Of a stretch of DNA of 64,000 nt, positions 41,872-51,661 are shown piece by piece (position 1 is the stretch's first letter; each line of letters starts with the position of its first letter). The stretch is from positions 1-64,000 of the forward strand of contig NZ_QTKT01000003.1 in the NCBI RefSeq assembly GCF_018424605.1. The letters are read 5' to 3'. The notes below the pieces were generated by a model, which saw only the letters and a program-made list of their open reading frames with translations, made no database searches and was not told the origin of the DNA. The DNA comes from Marinobacter lipolyticus. GTDB taxonomy: Bacteria; Pseudomonadota; Gammaproteobacteria; Pseudomonadales; Oleiphilaceae. The position numbers were made by a program, and so were the translations under genes.

Positions 41872-42896
41872 TGGGTGTGTTTGAACGTTACCTGAGCCTG
41901 TGGGTGGCCCTGGCCATCCTGCTGGGCATCACCACCGGTACCCTGCTGCCGGGTCTGTACGAGTTCGTCGCCAACCTCACCTACGCCCACGTCAACCTGG
42001 TGGTGGCGGTGTTCATCTGGGCGATGATCTACCCGATGATGGTGCAGGTGGATTTCACCGCCATCAAAAACGTCGGCCGCAAACCTCAGGGGCTGATCCT
42101 GACGCTGGTGATCAACTGGCTGATCAAACCCTTCACCATGGCAGCGTTGGGCTGGCTGTTCTTCAAGGTGCTGTTTGCCGATCTGGTGGACCCGGCCACC
42201 GCCACCGAATACATCGCCGGCATGATCCTGCTGGGCGTTGCGCCGTGCACCGCCATGGTGTTCGTTTGGAGCCAACTGACCAAAGGTGATTCTGCCTATA
42301 CCCTGGTGCAGGTGTCGGTGAATGACCTCATCATGATTTTCGCCTTCGCCCCCATTGCCGCGTTCCTGCTGGGCCTGTCGTCGATCACTGTGCCCTGGGA
42401 AACCCTGCTGCTGTCGGTGCTGCTGTACGTGGTCGCCCCGCTGATTGCCGGCATCCTCACCCGCCGCCACCTGTTACGCAGCGGTCACAAAAGACTGGAA
42501 CACTGGCTGCAACACAGCAAACCAACCACGGTACTGGGACTGCTGGCCACCGTGGTTCTGTTGTTCGGCCTGCAGGCCGACCGGATTCTGGACAATCCCT
42601 ATGCCATCGGCCTGATTGCCATTCCGCTGCTGATCCAGAGCTACGGGATCTTCTTTATTGCTTACCTGGCTGCGCGCAAAATGGAACTGCCCCATAACGT
42701 CGCCGCGCCGGCGGGACTGATTGGCACCTCCAACTTTTTCGAGCTGGCCGTTGCCGTCGCCATCAGCCTGTTCGGACTGACCTCCGGCGCCGCATTGGCC
42801 ACGGTAGTGGGGGTACTGGTGGAGGTTCCGGTCATGCTGTCACTGGTCGCATTCGCCAACCAAACCCGACACTGGTTCCCACAACCAGCGGCCTGA
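41871..42896 (+). CDS. acr3: Arsenite efflux permease Acr3
   Basis: 341 residues with ten hydrophobic segments. [20 protein letters not shown] contains the conserved Cys of the fourth helix needed for arsenite transport. It expels arsenite from the cytoplasm. Its start overlaps the previous stop codon. After the gene come a 28-bp-arm palindrome and then gap. Confidence 0.93.
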   Translation: MGVFERYLSLWVALAILLGITTGTLLPGLYEFVANLTYAHVNLVVAVFIWAMIYPMMVQVDFTAIKNVGRKPQGLILTLVINWLIKPFTMAALGWLFFKVLFADLVDPATATEYIAGMILLGVAPCTAMVFVWSQLTKGDSAYTLVQVSVNDLIMIFAFAPIAAFLLGLSSITVPWETLLLSVLLYVVAPLIAGILTRRHLLRSGHKRLEHWLQHSKPTTVLGLLATVVLLFGLQADRILDNPYAIGLIAIPLLIQSYGIFFIAYLAARKMELPHNVAAPAGLIGTSNFFELAVAVAISLFGLTSGAALATVVGVLVEVPVMLSLVAFANQTRHWFPQPAA

Positions 42897-42921
42897 TAAA
42901 CAGGCAATCACAGCGTCGGAG

Positions 42922-42999
42922 GCGGCTGTTGGGGTAAGGGGTCAAAAACGTTCAAGGAAGCCACGGTTCCTGTTTTTGACCCCTTACCCCAACAGCCGC
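42922..42999. repeat. Palindromic element A1
   Basis: Left arm 42922-42949 (GCGGCTGTTGGGGTAAGGGG then TCAAAAAC) and right arm 42972-42999 are exact 28-bp reverse complements. The 22-base centre contains GAAGCCACGGTTC. The same core layout, with different outer arms, recurs as element A2 at 45295-45373. It may also act as an attenuator between acr3 and gap. Confidence 0.85.
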
Positions 43000-43039
43000 T
43001 ATCACCCAATTCGAATTACCAGACTTCAGGAGAGCACCC

Positions 43040-44044
43040 ATGAGCAAGATCAGAGTAGGCATCAACGGCTTCGGCCGCATAGGTCGGCTGGCACTGAGGG
43101 CGGCCTGGGAATGGCCGGAGATGGAGTTTGTCGCCATCAACGATCCGGGCGCGGATGCCGGCACGCTGGCCCACCTGCTGAATTTTGACAGCGTGCACGG
43201 TCGCTGGGAGCACGAGGCCAGTTCCGACGGCACCCACGTGGTGATCGGGGAGCAGCGTATCCGTGTGACCCATAACAAAACCATCGGCGAGACCGACTGG
43301 TCCGGCTGTGACCTGGTGATTGAGGCCAGTGGCATCAACAAGAAGGTCAGTGTTCTGCAGGCCTATCTGGACCAGGGCGTGAAGCGGGTGGTGGTGACAG
43401 CGCCGGTGAAAGAAAAAGGCGCCAAAAACATTGTGGTGGGCGTGAACGACGATATTTTTGATCCCGCCAACGATCGCATCGTGACCGCCGCTTCCTGTAC
43501 CACCAATTGCCTGGCACCGGTAGTCAAAGTGATCCATGAAAAGCTTGGCATCAAACACGGTTCCATCACAACCATTCACAGCCTGACCAACACCCAGACC
43601 ATTATCGACGCCCCCCATAAAGACCTGCGCCGGGCGAGGGCCTGCGGCAGTTCCCTGATCCCCACCAGCACCGGCTCCGCCACGGCCATCATCGAGATCT
43701 TTCCGGAACTCAAGGGCCGCCTGGATGGCCATGCGGTGCGGATACCACTGACCAACGCGTCGCTGACCGACTGCGTTTTTGAAGTGGACACGCCTACGGA
43801 CCGCGACACGGTGAACCGGTTGCTGAAAGAAGCGGCGGACGGCGAACTGAAGGGCATCCTGGGCTACGAGGAGCGCCCGCTGGTGTCCATCGATTACAAG
43901 ACCGACCCGCGCTCGTCGATCATCGATGCCCTGTCCACCCTCGTGGTCAACGGCACCCAGGTAAAACTCTACGCCTGGTACGACAACGAATGGGGCTACG
44001 CCAACCGCACCGCCGAGCTGGCGCGCCGGGTGGGTACCGCCTGA
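43040..44044 (+). CDS. gap: ArsJ-associated glyceraldehyde-3-phosphate dehydrogenase
   Basis: 334 residues: [18 protein letters not shown] for NAD binding, active-site Cys in [37 protein letters not shown] and [10 protein letters not shown] at the end. In ars operons this dehydrogenase uses arsenate in place of phosphate and makes 1-arseno-3-phosphoglycerate, which ArsJ expels. Here it stands directly before arsJ (one base between stop and start), supporting that role over central metabolism. CAGGAG precedes the start. Confidence 0.92.
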   Translation: MSKIRVGINGFGRIGRLALRAAWEWPEMEFVAINDPGADAGTLAHLLNFDSVHGRWEHEASSDGTHVVIGEQRIRVTHNKTIGETDWSGCDLVIEASGINKKVSVLQAYLDQGVKRVVVTAPVKEKGAKNIVVGVNDDIFDPANDRIVTAASCTTNCLAPVVKVIHEKLGIKHGSITTIHSLTNTQTIIDAPHKDLRRARACGSSLIPTSTGSATAIIEIFPELKGRLDGHAVRIPLTNASLTDCVFEVDTPTDRDTVNRLLKEAADGELKGILGYEERPLVSIDYKTDPRSSIIDALSTLVVNGTQVKLYAWYDNEWGYANRTAELARRVGTA

Positions 44045-44045
44045 C

Positions 44046-45260
44046 ATGACGGCCGCCATCCAACAGTACCTGGTCATTACCGGCAATTACTGGGCTTTCA
44101 CCCTGACCGACGGCGCCCTGCGGATGCTGGTGGTGCTGCATTTCCACCAGCTCGGCTATTCACCGCTGGAAATCGCGCTACTGTTCATCTTCTACGAGTT
44201 CTTCGGCGTGGTGACCAACCTGGTGGGCGGCTACCTGGGCGCGCGCATGGGTCTGAACCGCACCATGAACATCGGATTGTTCCTGCAGATCCTGGCCCTC
44301 GGCATGCTGGCCGTACCCGCCGCCATGCTCACCGTGCCCTGGGTGATGGCGGCCCAGGCGTTGTCCGGAATCGCCAAAGACCTCAACAAGATGTCCGCCA
44401 AGAGCGGCATCAAGCTGCTGGTGCCGGACGAGCAGCAGGGCAAGCTGTACAAATGGGTGGCGATCCTCACCGGCTCCAAGAACACCCTCAAGGGCGTGGG
44501 TTTCTTCCTCGGCGGGGTACTGCTGATGGCCGCCGGCTTCACCGGCGCGGTGATCATCATGGCCGTAGGTCTGGCCGTGGTCTGGCTGGCCAGCCTGTTC
44601 CTGTTGAAGCAGGAGCTGGGCAAGAGCAAGGCGAAACCGAAGTTCCGTGAGATCCTGTCGAAAAGCCGTGCGATCAACGTGTTGTCCGCCGCGCGCATGT
44701 TCCTGTTCGGCGCCCGGGATGTGTGGTTCGTGGTGGCGCTCCCGGTCTATCTGCACACGGTGTTCGGCTGGGATTTCTGGCAGGTGGGCGGCTTCATGGC
44801 CAGCTGGATCATCGGCTACGGCTTCATCCAGACCATCGCACCCAGAATCACCGGCAGCAGCAACACCCATACCCCCGGCCGTGGTCCCGCCGTTGCCTGG
44901 GCGGCGGCACTGGCGCTGATCCCCGCGGGCATTGCTGCAGGCTTAACCGCCGGTCTCCCGGCGCAACCCGTGATCATTGGCGGCCTGCTGCTGTTCGGCG
45001 TACTGTTCGCCGTTAACTCGTCCCTGCACAGCTACCTGATCGTCAGCTTCGCCCGCGGCGACGGTGTCTCGCTCGACGTGGGCTTCTACTACATGTCCAA
45101 CGCCGCCGGCCGGTTGCTGGGCACCGTACTCTCCGGCTGGGTCTACCAGAACCACGGCCTGGAAGCCTGCCTGTGGATGTCCGCAGCCCTGGTAGCCACC
45201 GCCGCCGCCCTGGCCGCCGCCCTGCCAGAAAAACAGGCAGTTCAACCCCAACAAGCCTAA
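44046..45260 (+). CDS. arsJ: ArsJ organoarsenical efflux permease (MFS)
   Basis: 404 residues with about twelve membrane helices and the MFS-like GAYLGARMGLNRTMNIG type loop (VGGYLGARMGLNRTMNI). AKDLNKMSAKSGIKLLVPDE and YYMSNAAGRLLGTVLSGWVY are typical of ArsJ. It exports 1-arseno-3-phosphoglycerate, which then decays to arsenate outside the cell. Two bases after gap; the pair is bracketed by elements A1 and A2. Confidence 0.9.
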   Translation: MTAAIQQYLVITGNYWAFTLTDGALRMLVVLHFHQLGYSPLEIALLFIFYEFFGVVTNLVGGYLGARMGLNRTMNIGLFLQILALGMLAVPAAMLTVPWVMAAQALSGIAKDLNKMSAKSGIKLLVPDEQQGKLYKWVAILTGSKNTLKGVGFFLGGVLLMAAGFTGAVIIMAVGLAVVWLASLFLLKQELGKSKAKPKFREILSKSRAINVLSAARMFLFGARDVWFVVALPVYLHTVFGWDFWQVGGFMASWIIGYGFIQTIAPRITGSSNTHTPGRGPAVAWAAALALIPAGIAAGLTAGLPAQPVIIGGLLLFGVLFAVNSSLHSYLIVSFARGDGVSLDVGFYYMSNAAGRLLGTVLSGWVYQNHGLEACLWMSAALVATAAALAAALPEKQAVQPQQA

Positions 45261-45294
45261 AACCAAAGGCGGCCAGACACCCAGGCCCAGACAA

Positions 45295-45373
45295 GGGCCG
45301 TTGGGGGCCACCGCGTCAAAAAATTAAAAGAAACCACGTTTCTCCTTTTTGACGCGGTGGCCCCCAACGGCCC
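45295..45373. repeat. Palindromic element A2
   Basis: Left arm 45295-45322 (GGGCCGTTGGGGGCCACCGC then GTCAAAAA) and right arm 45346-45373 are exact 28-bp reverse complements. The 23-base centre has GAAACCACGTTTC, matching A1's core. Outer arms share only YGTTGGGG with A1. It lies between convergent arsJ and the patatin gene and could also terminate transcription. Confidence 0.85.
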
Positions 45374-45410
45374 GTAACACCCAGTCAAAACCCCAGACCA
45401 GGCGAAAAAA

Positions 45411-46493
45411 TCAGAGCGGCCGAACCACCTCAGCCACACGCCCCCGCTCAACCAGCTCCATAAACTCATCCCCCAGCCGGTCACTCTCCGCAATCGCCCG
45501 CTGCCAGGCCCGTTCCCGCCCGGCATCATCGCCCGCGTACTTCTCGAAATCCTTCCGGTCCGGCAACTTGCGATCCGGCAACGACGCCAGATACTCCCGC
45601 GACGGCGCCACCAGCAACACATCCTGCAGGCGCGTGCCATCGCCGCGACGCCAGGGCAACGATTTGTCGAACCAGCCCGGCACCACCTTATCGGTGAAAT
45701 GGGGGTAGAGGATGACCCCCGGCTGTTCGTAAGGTAAATCCAGATGGTAATCCAGCAGGCCGCCGTCGCGATAAACGCCTTCCGGCGCACCGGGGATGTT
45801 ACGCACCCCGGACATCACCATGGGAATGGAAGCCGATGCCAGCAACGCCGGCATCAGGTTCTCCCGCGTCAGCGCCACCTCATGACTGGGGAAATCCACC
45901 AGCTTCGACACCGGTGTTTTCAACCGCGCGTCATAAATAATGCCACGCTCCATGTAGCGCCCGAGATGGCGCCGGCTCACCATATTGGCACTGATGGCGT
46001 TCATCAGGCCGAGGCTCAGCCGCCCGCGGGTGTCGTGCTCAAGCATGCCGCGACTGCGCACCACCACCACATTCAGGCGGTAGAACGGGTGGTTCAGCAG
46101 ATAGTCTTCATGGCCGCCCAGCAGCTCTTCAAGAAACAACACGCTCTTGCGACTGACCTCGGCCGCGCTGACCCCCTTGGCAAACCGCTGGGAGGTGTAC
46201 AACTCGGCAAGCTTTGCCAACTGGGCCTTGGGGTCGTCGGTGGACGCCACCGCGGCAAAGCGCCAGCTGCCGATGGAGGAACCGATCAACGAACGCTCCT
46301 GAGGCGCGCCCGGCAACCAGTCGCCGAAAATGGCCTTATCGAGACCCGAAAGCCCCAGCGCCTTGGGGCCACCCGCTGCCCCGGGGATGACATGAACGTC
46401 CGCCGCCGACAGTGGCTGGTCGTGCAGTCGCTGCAAGGCACGGCGACCGGCGCGAATGGTGAGTGCCGGCGCTCGCGTGTGAATGGCTGTCAT
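45411..46493 (-). CDS. Patatin-like phospholipase family protein
   Basis: 360 residues: DVHVIPGAAGGPKALGLSGL forms the glycine-rich oxyanion region, ERSLIGSSIGSWRFAAVAST contains the G-x-S-x-G nucleophile, and VYRDGGLLDYHLDLPY the DGG Asp of the Ser-Asp dyad. Patatins hydrolyse acyl chains from lipids. The C-terminus is rich in basic and acidic residues. No signal peptide. Separated from arsJ by element A2. Confidence 0.88.
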   Translation of the reverse strand: MTAIHTRAPALTIRAGRRALQRLHDQPLSAADVHVIPGAAGGPKALGLSGLDKAIFGDWLPGAPQERSLIGSSIGSWRFAAVASTDDPKAQLAKLAELYTSQRFAKGVSAAEVSRKSVLFLEELLGGHEDYLLNHPFYRLNVVVVRSRGMLEHDTRGRLSLGLMNAISANMVSRRHLGRYMERGIIYDARLKTPVSKLVDFPSHEVALTRENLMPALLASASIPMVMSGVRNIPGAPEGVYRDGGLLDYHLDLPYEQPGVILYPHFTDKVVPGWFDKSLPWRRGDGTRLQDVLLVAPSREYLASLPDRKLPDRKDFEKYAGDDAGRERAWQRAIAESDRLGDEFMELVERGRVAEVVRPL

Positions 46494-46667
46494 AGTGGCT
46501 CCCCGCTGAATTCCCCGGGAGTTTAACGAACTGCTCGTCCGGCAGCCAGCGCCCGCATACTGAACGAATGGTCAAAAACTGCTTCAATCGGCGACACGTC
46601 ATGCTAGACTTTTTGGGTCCGACAACGGAAGCGGACGCCATTACAACAAGAACAGCGGGAGTATGCT

Positions 46668-47738
46668 GTGAATCTACGTTCCTCGGCAGACAAGCTGGCT
46701 TCCAACCCAACGATCGCGGTTCTGGGCTTTAAACGCCAGCTGGTATACCACCTTCACTTCTGGGCCTGCCTGGCCGTTGCGCCCCTGGTGTTTGTGCAAT
46801 GGAATCAGGGTAATACCCTGTTGTCCGGCCTGTTGGTTCTGTTCTGCCTGAACGCGCTTCTGGTGATCGCCTTTCTGCGGTTTCGCCGTCACTATTTCCT
46901 GAAAGGCCGACTTTTCCCGCTCCTTGCCGTTATCTGCGCTACCTATTCCACTGCGATCAATGGTCACGCCGGGCTTTACTGGGCCTACCCGGCCGCTGCC
47001 GCCCTGTTCTTCCTGCTGCCGCTGCGTGAAGCCACGGTCACCAACCTGCTCTTTGTCACGGTGATGGCAGTGGTGTCCTTCGTGCGCTTTCCGGAAGAGG
47101 ATTTCTGGCGCATTACCTTTTCTCTCGGCCTGACCTGCCTGTTTGCCATGATTTTCGCCTGGCTGGTGGGCCGGCTGCAGGAAGAGCTGACCCGCCTGGC
47201 CACCACCGACCCGCTCACCGGCTGCCTTAACCGGTCTCAACTGGCCGATATTCTCAACAGTCAGATCCAGTTACGGGAACGTTACGAGCGGGTCTCGAGC
47301 CTGATCCTGCTGGACCTGGATTTCTTCAAGAGCATCAACGATCGCTGGGGGCACCTGGCCGGGGACAAGGTTCTGACCGAACTCTCTGAGCGCATCCGCA
47401 GCCGGCTGCGGGAGAGTGATCAACTGTTTCGGATAGGCGGGGAGGAGTTCATGCTGGTGTTGCCGGAAACCCGACAGCGTGACGCCGAGACGCTCGCCCA
47501 GGAGTTGTTGGCGAGCATCAGCGCCCACCCCTTTATTGACTCGATCGAGGTCACCGCCAGTGCCAGTGTGGCGGAAGTGGCCAGGGGGGAAACCTGGTCA
47601 GTATGGCTGAACCGCGCCGATCAATACCTCTACCAGGCAAAATCCCGTGGCCGCAACCAGGTGGTTGGCGCCCCTCGACCCGCCACCGAGCCCGGCGTCG
47701 TATTCAGCCGCGATCGGCAGATTGCAGCGGGCGACTGA
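46668..47738 (+). CDS. Membrane diguanylate cyclase (GGDEF)
   Basis: 356 residues from GTG. Six hydrophobic segments in the first 180 residues (for example LYWAYPAAAALFFLLPL and LGLTCLFAMIFAWLVGRL), then LATTDPLTGCLNR, LLDLDFFKSINDRWGHLAGD and the active site RIGGEEFMLVLPETR. The RESD motif five residues before GGEEF is an intact inhibitory I-site. It should make cyclic di-GMP with product feedback, under an unknown membrane-sensed signal. Confidence 0.92.
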   Translation: MNLRSSADKLASNPTIAVLGFKRQLVYHLHFWACLAVAPLVFVQWNQGNTLLSGLLVLFCLNALLVIAFLRFRRHYFLKGRLFPLLAVICATYSTAINGHAGLYWAYPAAAALFFLLPLREATVTNLLFVTVMAVVSFVRFPEEDFWRITFSLGLTCLFAMIFAWLVGRLQEELTRLATTDPLTGCLNRSQLADILNSQIQLRERYERVSSLILLDLDFFKSINDRWGHLAGDKVLTELSERIRSRLRESDQLFRIGGEEFMLVLPETRQRDAETLAQELLASISAHPFIDSIEVTASASVAEVARGETWSVWLNRADQYLYQAKSRGRNQVVGAPRPATEPGVVFSRDRQIAAGD

Positions 47739-47747
47739 GGGGCAGGC

Positions 47748-48668
47748 TCACAGCTGTCGGCGGAAATCCCGATAGGCGGTGAACACCTCCCAGGGGCTTT
47801 CGAAATGGGGGTAATGCCCCACGTTACGCAGGCTGACCACATCCGCATCCGCAATCAGTTCCCGGTAACGCCGGGCCATGGCCGCCCCGGACACCGGGTC
47901 CGCCACGCCTGAAATCAGACGCATTGGCTGGGTGGCCCGTTGAAGCGCGCCCACCCAACGATTGCGGTGACAACGCCGCTCCTCCATGAAATGAATCAGC
48001 CGGTGGAGAATGCCGCGGCCGTTGTTGTAGGTCAGCAGGTGCCAGAAGTCGTCCATGTCCTGATGGTCTGGCGGGTTCACCGGGCCCAGCAGGCGGCGGA
48101 AGTTGCGTTCGAAGGCCCGGCGACTCAGGCCGCGACTGATCAGCCCGCCCAACGGGCTGCGCAGCAGCTTCTGGATCAGCAGTGGATTGTGCACTTCCGG
48201 AAACAGCGCGCCATTGAGAAAACACACGCTGAGGATGTGAAACGGCAAAGCGCCTTCCTGTTCCCTGGCAAGCAGCTCCTGGGTCACACTGCAGCCGTAG
48301 TCATGGGCGAACAGATGCACACCACTCAGCCCCAGGCCCTCAATCCAGCCGGAAAACAGGTCCGCCTGATCCTCAACGCTGTAGTCGTAATCAGACGGTT
48401 TATCGGAAAAGCCGAACCCCAGCATATCCAGCGCCAGTACGTTGTATTGCTGGGTAAGCATCGGCCATAACCGGTTCCAGTCCCAACTCGCGGTCGGAAA
48501 CCCGTGTAGCAGCACCAGCGGTTCACCCTGGCCCGCCATGCGACTGAAAATGGCATGGCCCTCGTAACTGAACCACTTGCCGCCCTGTTGCCACCACTCC
48601 AGTGTGCCGGCCTGTTCCTTGCTCTTGCTGGAGGTAGCCGTGGTATTGCCGGCAATCACCTGATCCAT
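47748..48668 (-). CDS. Alpha/beta hydrolase (haloalkane dehalogenase/epoxide hydrolase-like)
   Basis: 306 residues: PLVLLHGFPTASWDWNRLWP with HG oxyanion motif, LALDMLGFGFSDKP, and nucleophile elbow HLFAHDYGCSVTQELL with Asp instead of Ser, which points to the dehalogenase/epoxide hydrolase branch. Catalytic His is in RNVGHYPHFESPWEV. The substrate is unknown. Ends ten bases after the GGDEF gene on the opposite strand. Confidence 0.82.
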   Translation of the reverse strand: MDQVIAGNTTATSSKSKEQAGTLEWWQQGGKWFSYEGHAIFSRMAGQGEPLVLLHGFPTASWDWNRLWPMLTQQYNVLALDMLGFGFSDKPSDYDYSVEDQADLFSGWIEGLGLSGVHLFAHDYGCSVTQELLAREQEGALPFHILSVCFLNGALFPEVHNPLLIQKLLRSPLGGLISRGLSRRAFERNFRRLLGPVNPPDHQDMDDFWHLLTYNNGRGILHRLIHFMEERRCHRNRWVGALQRATQPMRLISGVADPVSGAAMARRYRELIADADVVSLRNVGHYPHFESPWEVFTAYRDFRRQL

Positions 48669-48867
48669 CGGTTCTTCCTGGAAAACATGTGCAGCCTGAA
48701 ACTCTAGAACAAACCACCGGGCCCCGCCATAGCCGCAGGTTTAAATTGCGTGCGTCATCCCGGTCAGCGGTGGTCTTTTCCGGCGCGACGACCGTAAACC
48801 GTAGAGATACCCGGCAATTTCCCTTAAGCTTTCGCCCTGAATCAGACACTGAACACCGGAACCGATT

Positions 48868-49431
48868 ATGAGCAACTCCCTAGACGACCTGGCGGGCCAC
48901 TACCGCGCGATCATTAACGGCCTCGGCGAAGACACCGAACGCGAAGGCCTGCAGGACACGCCGGCACGGGCCGCCAAGGCGATGCAATTTCTCACACACG
49001 GCTATCAGCAGGATCTGGGCGATCTGGTGAATAACGCCGTGTTCGAATCGGCCATGGACGAAATGGTGGTTGTTCAGGACATCGAACTGTACAGCATGTG
49101 CGAACATCACATGCTGCCCTTTATCGGCAAGTGTCACATTGCCTACCTGCCCCAGGGTCGGGTTCTGGGGCTGTCGAAGTTCGCGCGCATTGTCGACATG
49201 TACGCCCGCCGCCTGCAGATTCAGGAAAACCTGACCCGCCAGATTGCGGAAGCGATTGAAAGCGTAACCAATGCCAAGGGCGTTGCCGTGGTGATCGAGG
49301 CCCAGCACATGTGCATGATGATGCGGGGTGTGGAAAAGCAGAACTCCCGGATGAAAACCTCGATGATGCTGGGGGCGTTCCGCAAGTCCCAGGCAACACG
49401 CACGGAGTTCCTGAATCTCATCAGCCGCTGA
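48868..49431 (+). CDS. folE: GTP cyclohydrolase I
   Basis: 187 residues: [18 protein letters not shown] type start ([18 protein letters not shown]), zinc-binding [40 protein letters not shown], and [18 protein letters not shown]. It converts GTP to dihydroneopterin triphosphate, the first step of folate and tetrahydropterin synthesis. The next gene is folX. Confidence 0.96.
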   Translation: MSNSLDDLAGHYRAIINGLGEDTEREGLQDTPARAAKAMQFLTHGYQQDLGDLVNNAVFESAMDEMVVVQDIELYSMCEHHMLPFIGKCHIAYLPQGRVLGLSKFARIVDMYARRLQIQENLTRQIAEAIESVTNAKGVAVVIEAQHMCMMMRGVEKQNSRMKTSMMLGAFRKSQATRTEFLNLISR

Positions 49432-49466
49432 GGCGGCGCCATGAAATCAGCCAGTCAGGAGCGCTC

Positions 49467-49727
49467 ATGTCCGACGTGACCGGAAATCACCAGGCAACGG
49501 TACGCATCAAGAATCTCCTCCTGCGGGCCTATATCGGCATCAAGGAGGAAGAAATCAACAACCAGCAGGATGTACTGATTAACGTACGCCTGACCCACGA
49601 GGTGCTGGCGATCGTCATGGAGCACGAGGCCGTGACCTGGGCCGCGGTGGAAATCGACAAGCCCCATGCGCTACGTTATGCGGAATCGGTGTCGGTGACC
49701 CTGGAAGCACACCGGGCCCGCCCCTGA
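49467..49727 (+). CDS. folX: FolX-type dihydroneopterin triphosphate epimerase with internal deletion
   Basis: 86 residues. The N-terminal block [20 protein letters not shown] and the C-terminal block [20 protein letters not shown] are strongly FolX-like. Typical FolX proteins have about 120 residues; about 40 central residues, between QDVLINV and LTHEVLAI, are missing although the frame is kept. The lost part contains the helices that complete the T-fold, so function is doubtful. CAGGAG precedes ATG 49467. Directly after folE. Confidence 0.8.
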   Translation: MSDVTGNHQATVRIKNLLLRAYIGIKEEEINNQQDVLINVRLTHEVLAIVMEHEAVTWAAVEIDKPHALRYAESVSVTLEAHRARP

Positions 49728-49756
49728 ACCACCCAGTACAAGAGATCCACTGCACT

Positions 49757-50197
49757 ATGTCCCGATCCAATCCTGACCGGATGCGGCAGATTCTGGAATC
49801 CGTTCGCACCATTGCGCTGGTTGGCGCCAGCGACAAAGCACACCGCCCCAGCCACGAAGTCATGTCCTACCTGCAAAGTCGCGGCTACCGGGTACTGCCG
49901 GTCAATCCGAAACTGGCGGGGCAGACGTTGCTGGGCGAAACCGTGTACCCGGATCTGGCCGCGCTGCCGGTGGCGGTTGATATGGTCGATCTGTTTTTGG
50001 CCCCGGAGCGCACCGGCCCGGTGATCGACGCCGCGATTGCACTGCGGGTGCCGGTCATCTGGCTGCAGATTGGTGTGATCAACGAAGACGGCGCAGCAAA
50101 GGCAGAAGCAGCCGGGCTGACCGTCATCATGGACCGTTGCCCGAAACAGGAAATCCCCCGCCTCGGTGTTGCACCGGTGCCCTGTCGCACCGCCTGA
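49757..50197 (+). CDS. CoA-binding (YccU-type) protein
   Basis: 146 residues: IALVGASDKAHRPSHEVMSY with the Rossmann glycine motif, GYRVLPVNPKLAGQTLLGET, VDLFLAPERTGPVIDAAIAL and IMDRCPKQEIPRLG, the conserved C-terminal Cys-Pro block of the family. These small proteins bind CoA-type nucleotides; their role is not settled. Confidence 0.9.
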   Translation: MSRSNPDRMRQILESVRTIALVGASDKAHRPSHEVMSYLQSRGYRVLPVNPKLAGQTLLGETVYPDLAALPVAVDMVDLFLAPERTGPVIDAAIALRVPVIWLQIGVINEDGAAKAEAAGLTVIMDRCPKQEIPRLGVAPVPCRTA

Positions 50198-50298
50198 GCC
50201 CCGCCGTGCAGTGCAGTGCCCGGATGTGACGCGCTGACTGTTCGGATAAGCAGCGTTCTGCCATACTTGTCGCACATAATCAGAAGACTGGCAGAGCC

Positions 50299-51606
50299 AT
50301 GTGGTTCCGACGTAAAACCAGCAGAACATCGCCCACCCGCCACACCGCGTCGGCCGCAACACCAGCGGCACGGGCTCGTGTGGAAACGTCCCTGCATCGC
50401 GCCCGCCTGCCCGTCGACCTGATCGAACAGGGCATGAGAATTGTCAAACTGGATCGCCCCTGGACTGAAGTGCCCGTGCTGTTTCAGGGCTTTACCCTGG
50501 AGCGCCCGGCAGAGGCCCAGATCCTGCGCCAGTATTGTGAATGGGTGGTGGTGGAAGACGAAGAAACCCGCCTCAGCCCTCTGATCTCGAAAGCGGCGGT
50601 CCTGAAAAGGCGCACCACCGAACCGATGGCGGAAACCCGCTCCGTGGCCGGGGAGATGCCTCGCGCGGCCGCAGCCTGGGACAACGCGCAAGCCTTTGTG
50701 GAACACCTTACCCGGCAGATCGAAACCGGCAACGACCTGAACTTTCAGGACGCGCGCCCGGTGATCCGCGCCTGCGTTGAGAGCATCAAGGCCAACGCCA
50801 GCGCCATGCTGTGGATGAGCCGCATCAAATCCCGCGATGCCTACACCGCCGAGCACTGTTTGCGGGTGGCGATCTTCACCGTGGCGTTCGCCCGCTTTCT
50901 CGGCATGCCGGACGAAGACCTGGAAGTGGCCGGCATGTGTGGGCTGTTGCACGACATCGGCAAACTCAAGGTGCCCGACGAGATCCTCAACAAACCGGGC
51001 GCCCTCAGTCCCGAGGAGTTCCGCATCATGCGGGAGCACACCACGCTGGGCTACCAGCTGCTGAAAACCGACCCCACGCTTGACCCGATCATCAGCGACG
51101 TCACCTGCCACCACCACGAGCGCATGGACGGTCGCGGCTATCCCCGGCAACTGGCGGAATGGCAGATCAGCCGGTTTGCACGTATGGTCTCCATTGTCGA
51201 CGCCTTTGACGCCATTACCAGTGACCGCTGTTACCGCGACGGCCTGTCCACCTCCGATGCCATCCGCATTCTCTACCGCAACCGCGGTCAGCAGTTCGAT
51301 GCCGGCATGGTGGAAGCTTTTATCCGTATGGTCGGTGTCTACCCACCCGGAAGTCTGGTAGAACTAACCTCCGGCGAGGTGGCGCTGATTGTCGCCACCC
51401 ACCCGGGCAAAAAGCTCAAACCACGGGTGGAAATCCTGCTCGACGGGGACAAGAAACCGGTCACCCCGAGGCTGCTCGATCTGTCGGCGGCCGAGACCAG
51501 CGCGGTTCCCGGTATTGCCCGGCCGCTGCCAGATGGTGCTTTTGGCATCTCGTTACAAGAACGCATACAACAATTGGTGGTCGGTAACAGCGTTTCACAC
51601 TCATAA
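50299..51606 (+). CDS. HD-GYP cyclic-di-GMP phosphodiesterase
   Basis: 435 residues. N-terminal DUF3391-like domain (ARLPVDLIEQGMRIVKLDRP), then HD-GYP: AGMCGLLHDIGKLKVPDEIL with the metal-binding HD at about residue 219, HTTLGYQLLKTDPTLDP, and HHHERMDGRGYPRQL (GYP about 279). It should hydrolyse cyclic di-GMP to GMP. It lies just before a GGDEF-EAL gene, forming a turnover pair. 55 bases separate the two. Confidence 0.93.
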   Translation: MWFRRKTSRTSPTRHTASAATPAARARVETSLHRARLPVDLIEQGMRIVKLDRPWTEVPVLFQGFTLERPAEAQILRQYCEWVVVEDEETRLSPLISKAAVLKRRTTEPMAETRSVAGEMPRAAAAWDNAQAFVEHLTRQIETGNDLNFQDARPVIRACVESIKANASAMLWMSRIKSRDAYTAEHCLRVAIFTVAFARFLGMPDEDLEVAGMCGLLHDIGKLKVPDEILNKPGALSPEEFRIMREHTTLGYQLLKTDPTLDPIISDVTCHHHERMDGRGYPRQLAEWQISRFARMVSIVDAFDAITSDRCYRDGLSTSDAIRILYRNRGQQFDAGMVEAFIRMVGVYPPGSLVELTSGEVALIVATHPGKKLKPRVEILLDGDKKPVTPRLLDLSAAETSAVPGIARPLPDGAFGISLQERIQQLVVGNSVSHS

Positions 51607-51661
51607 TCAGGCAAAACCTGCCGATATGTTACGTTGTTGATGTACCGGAACGGAGCCCAGT

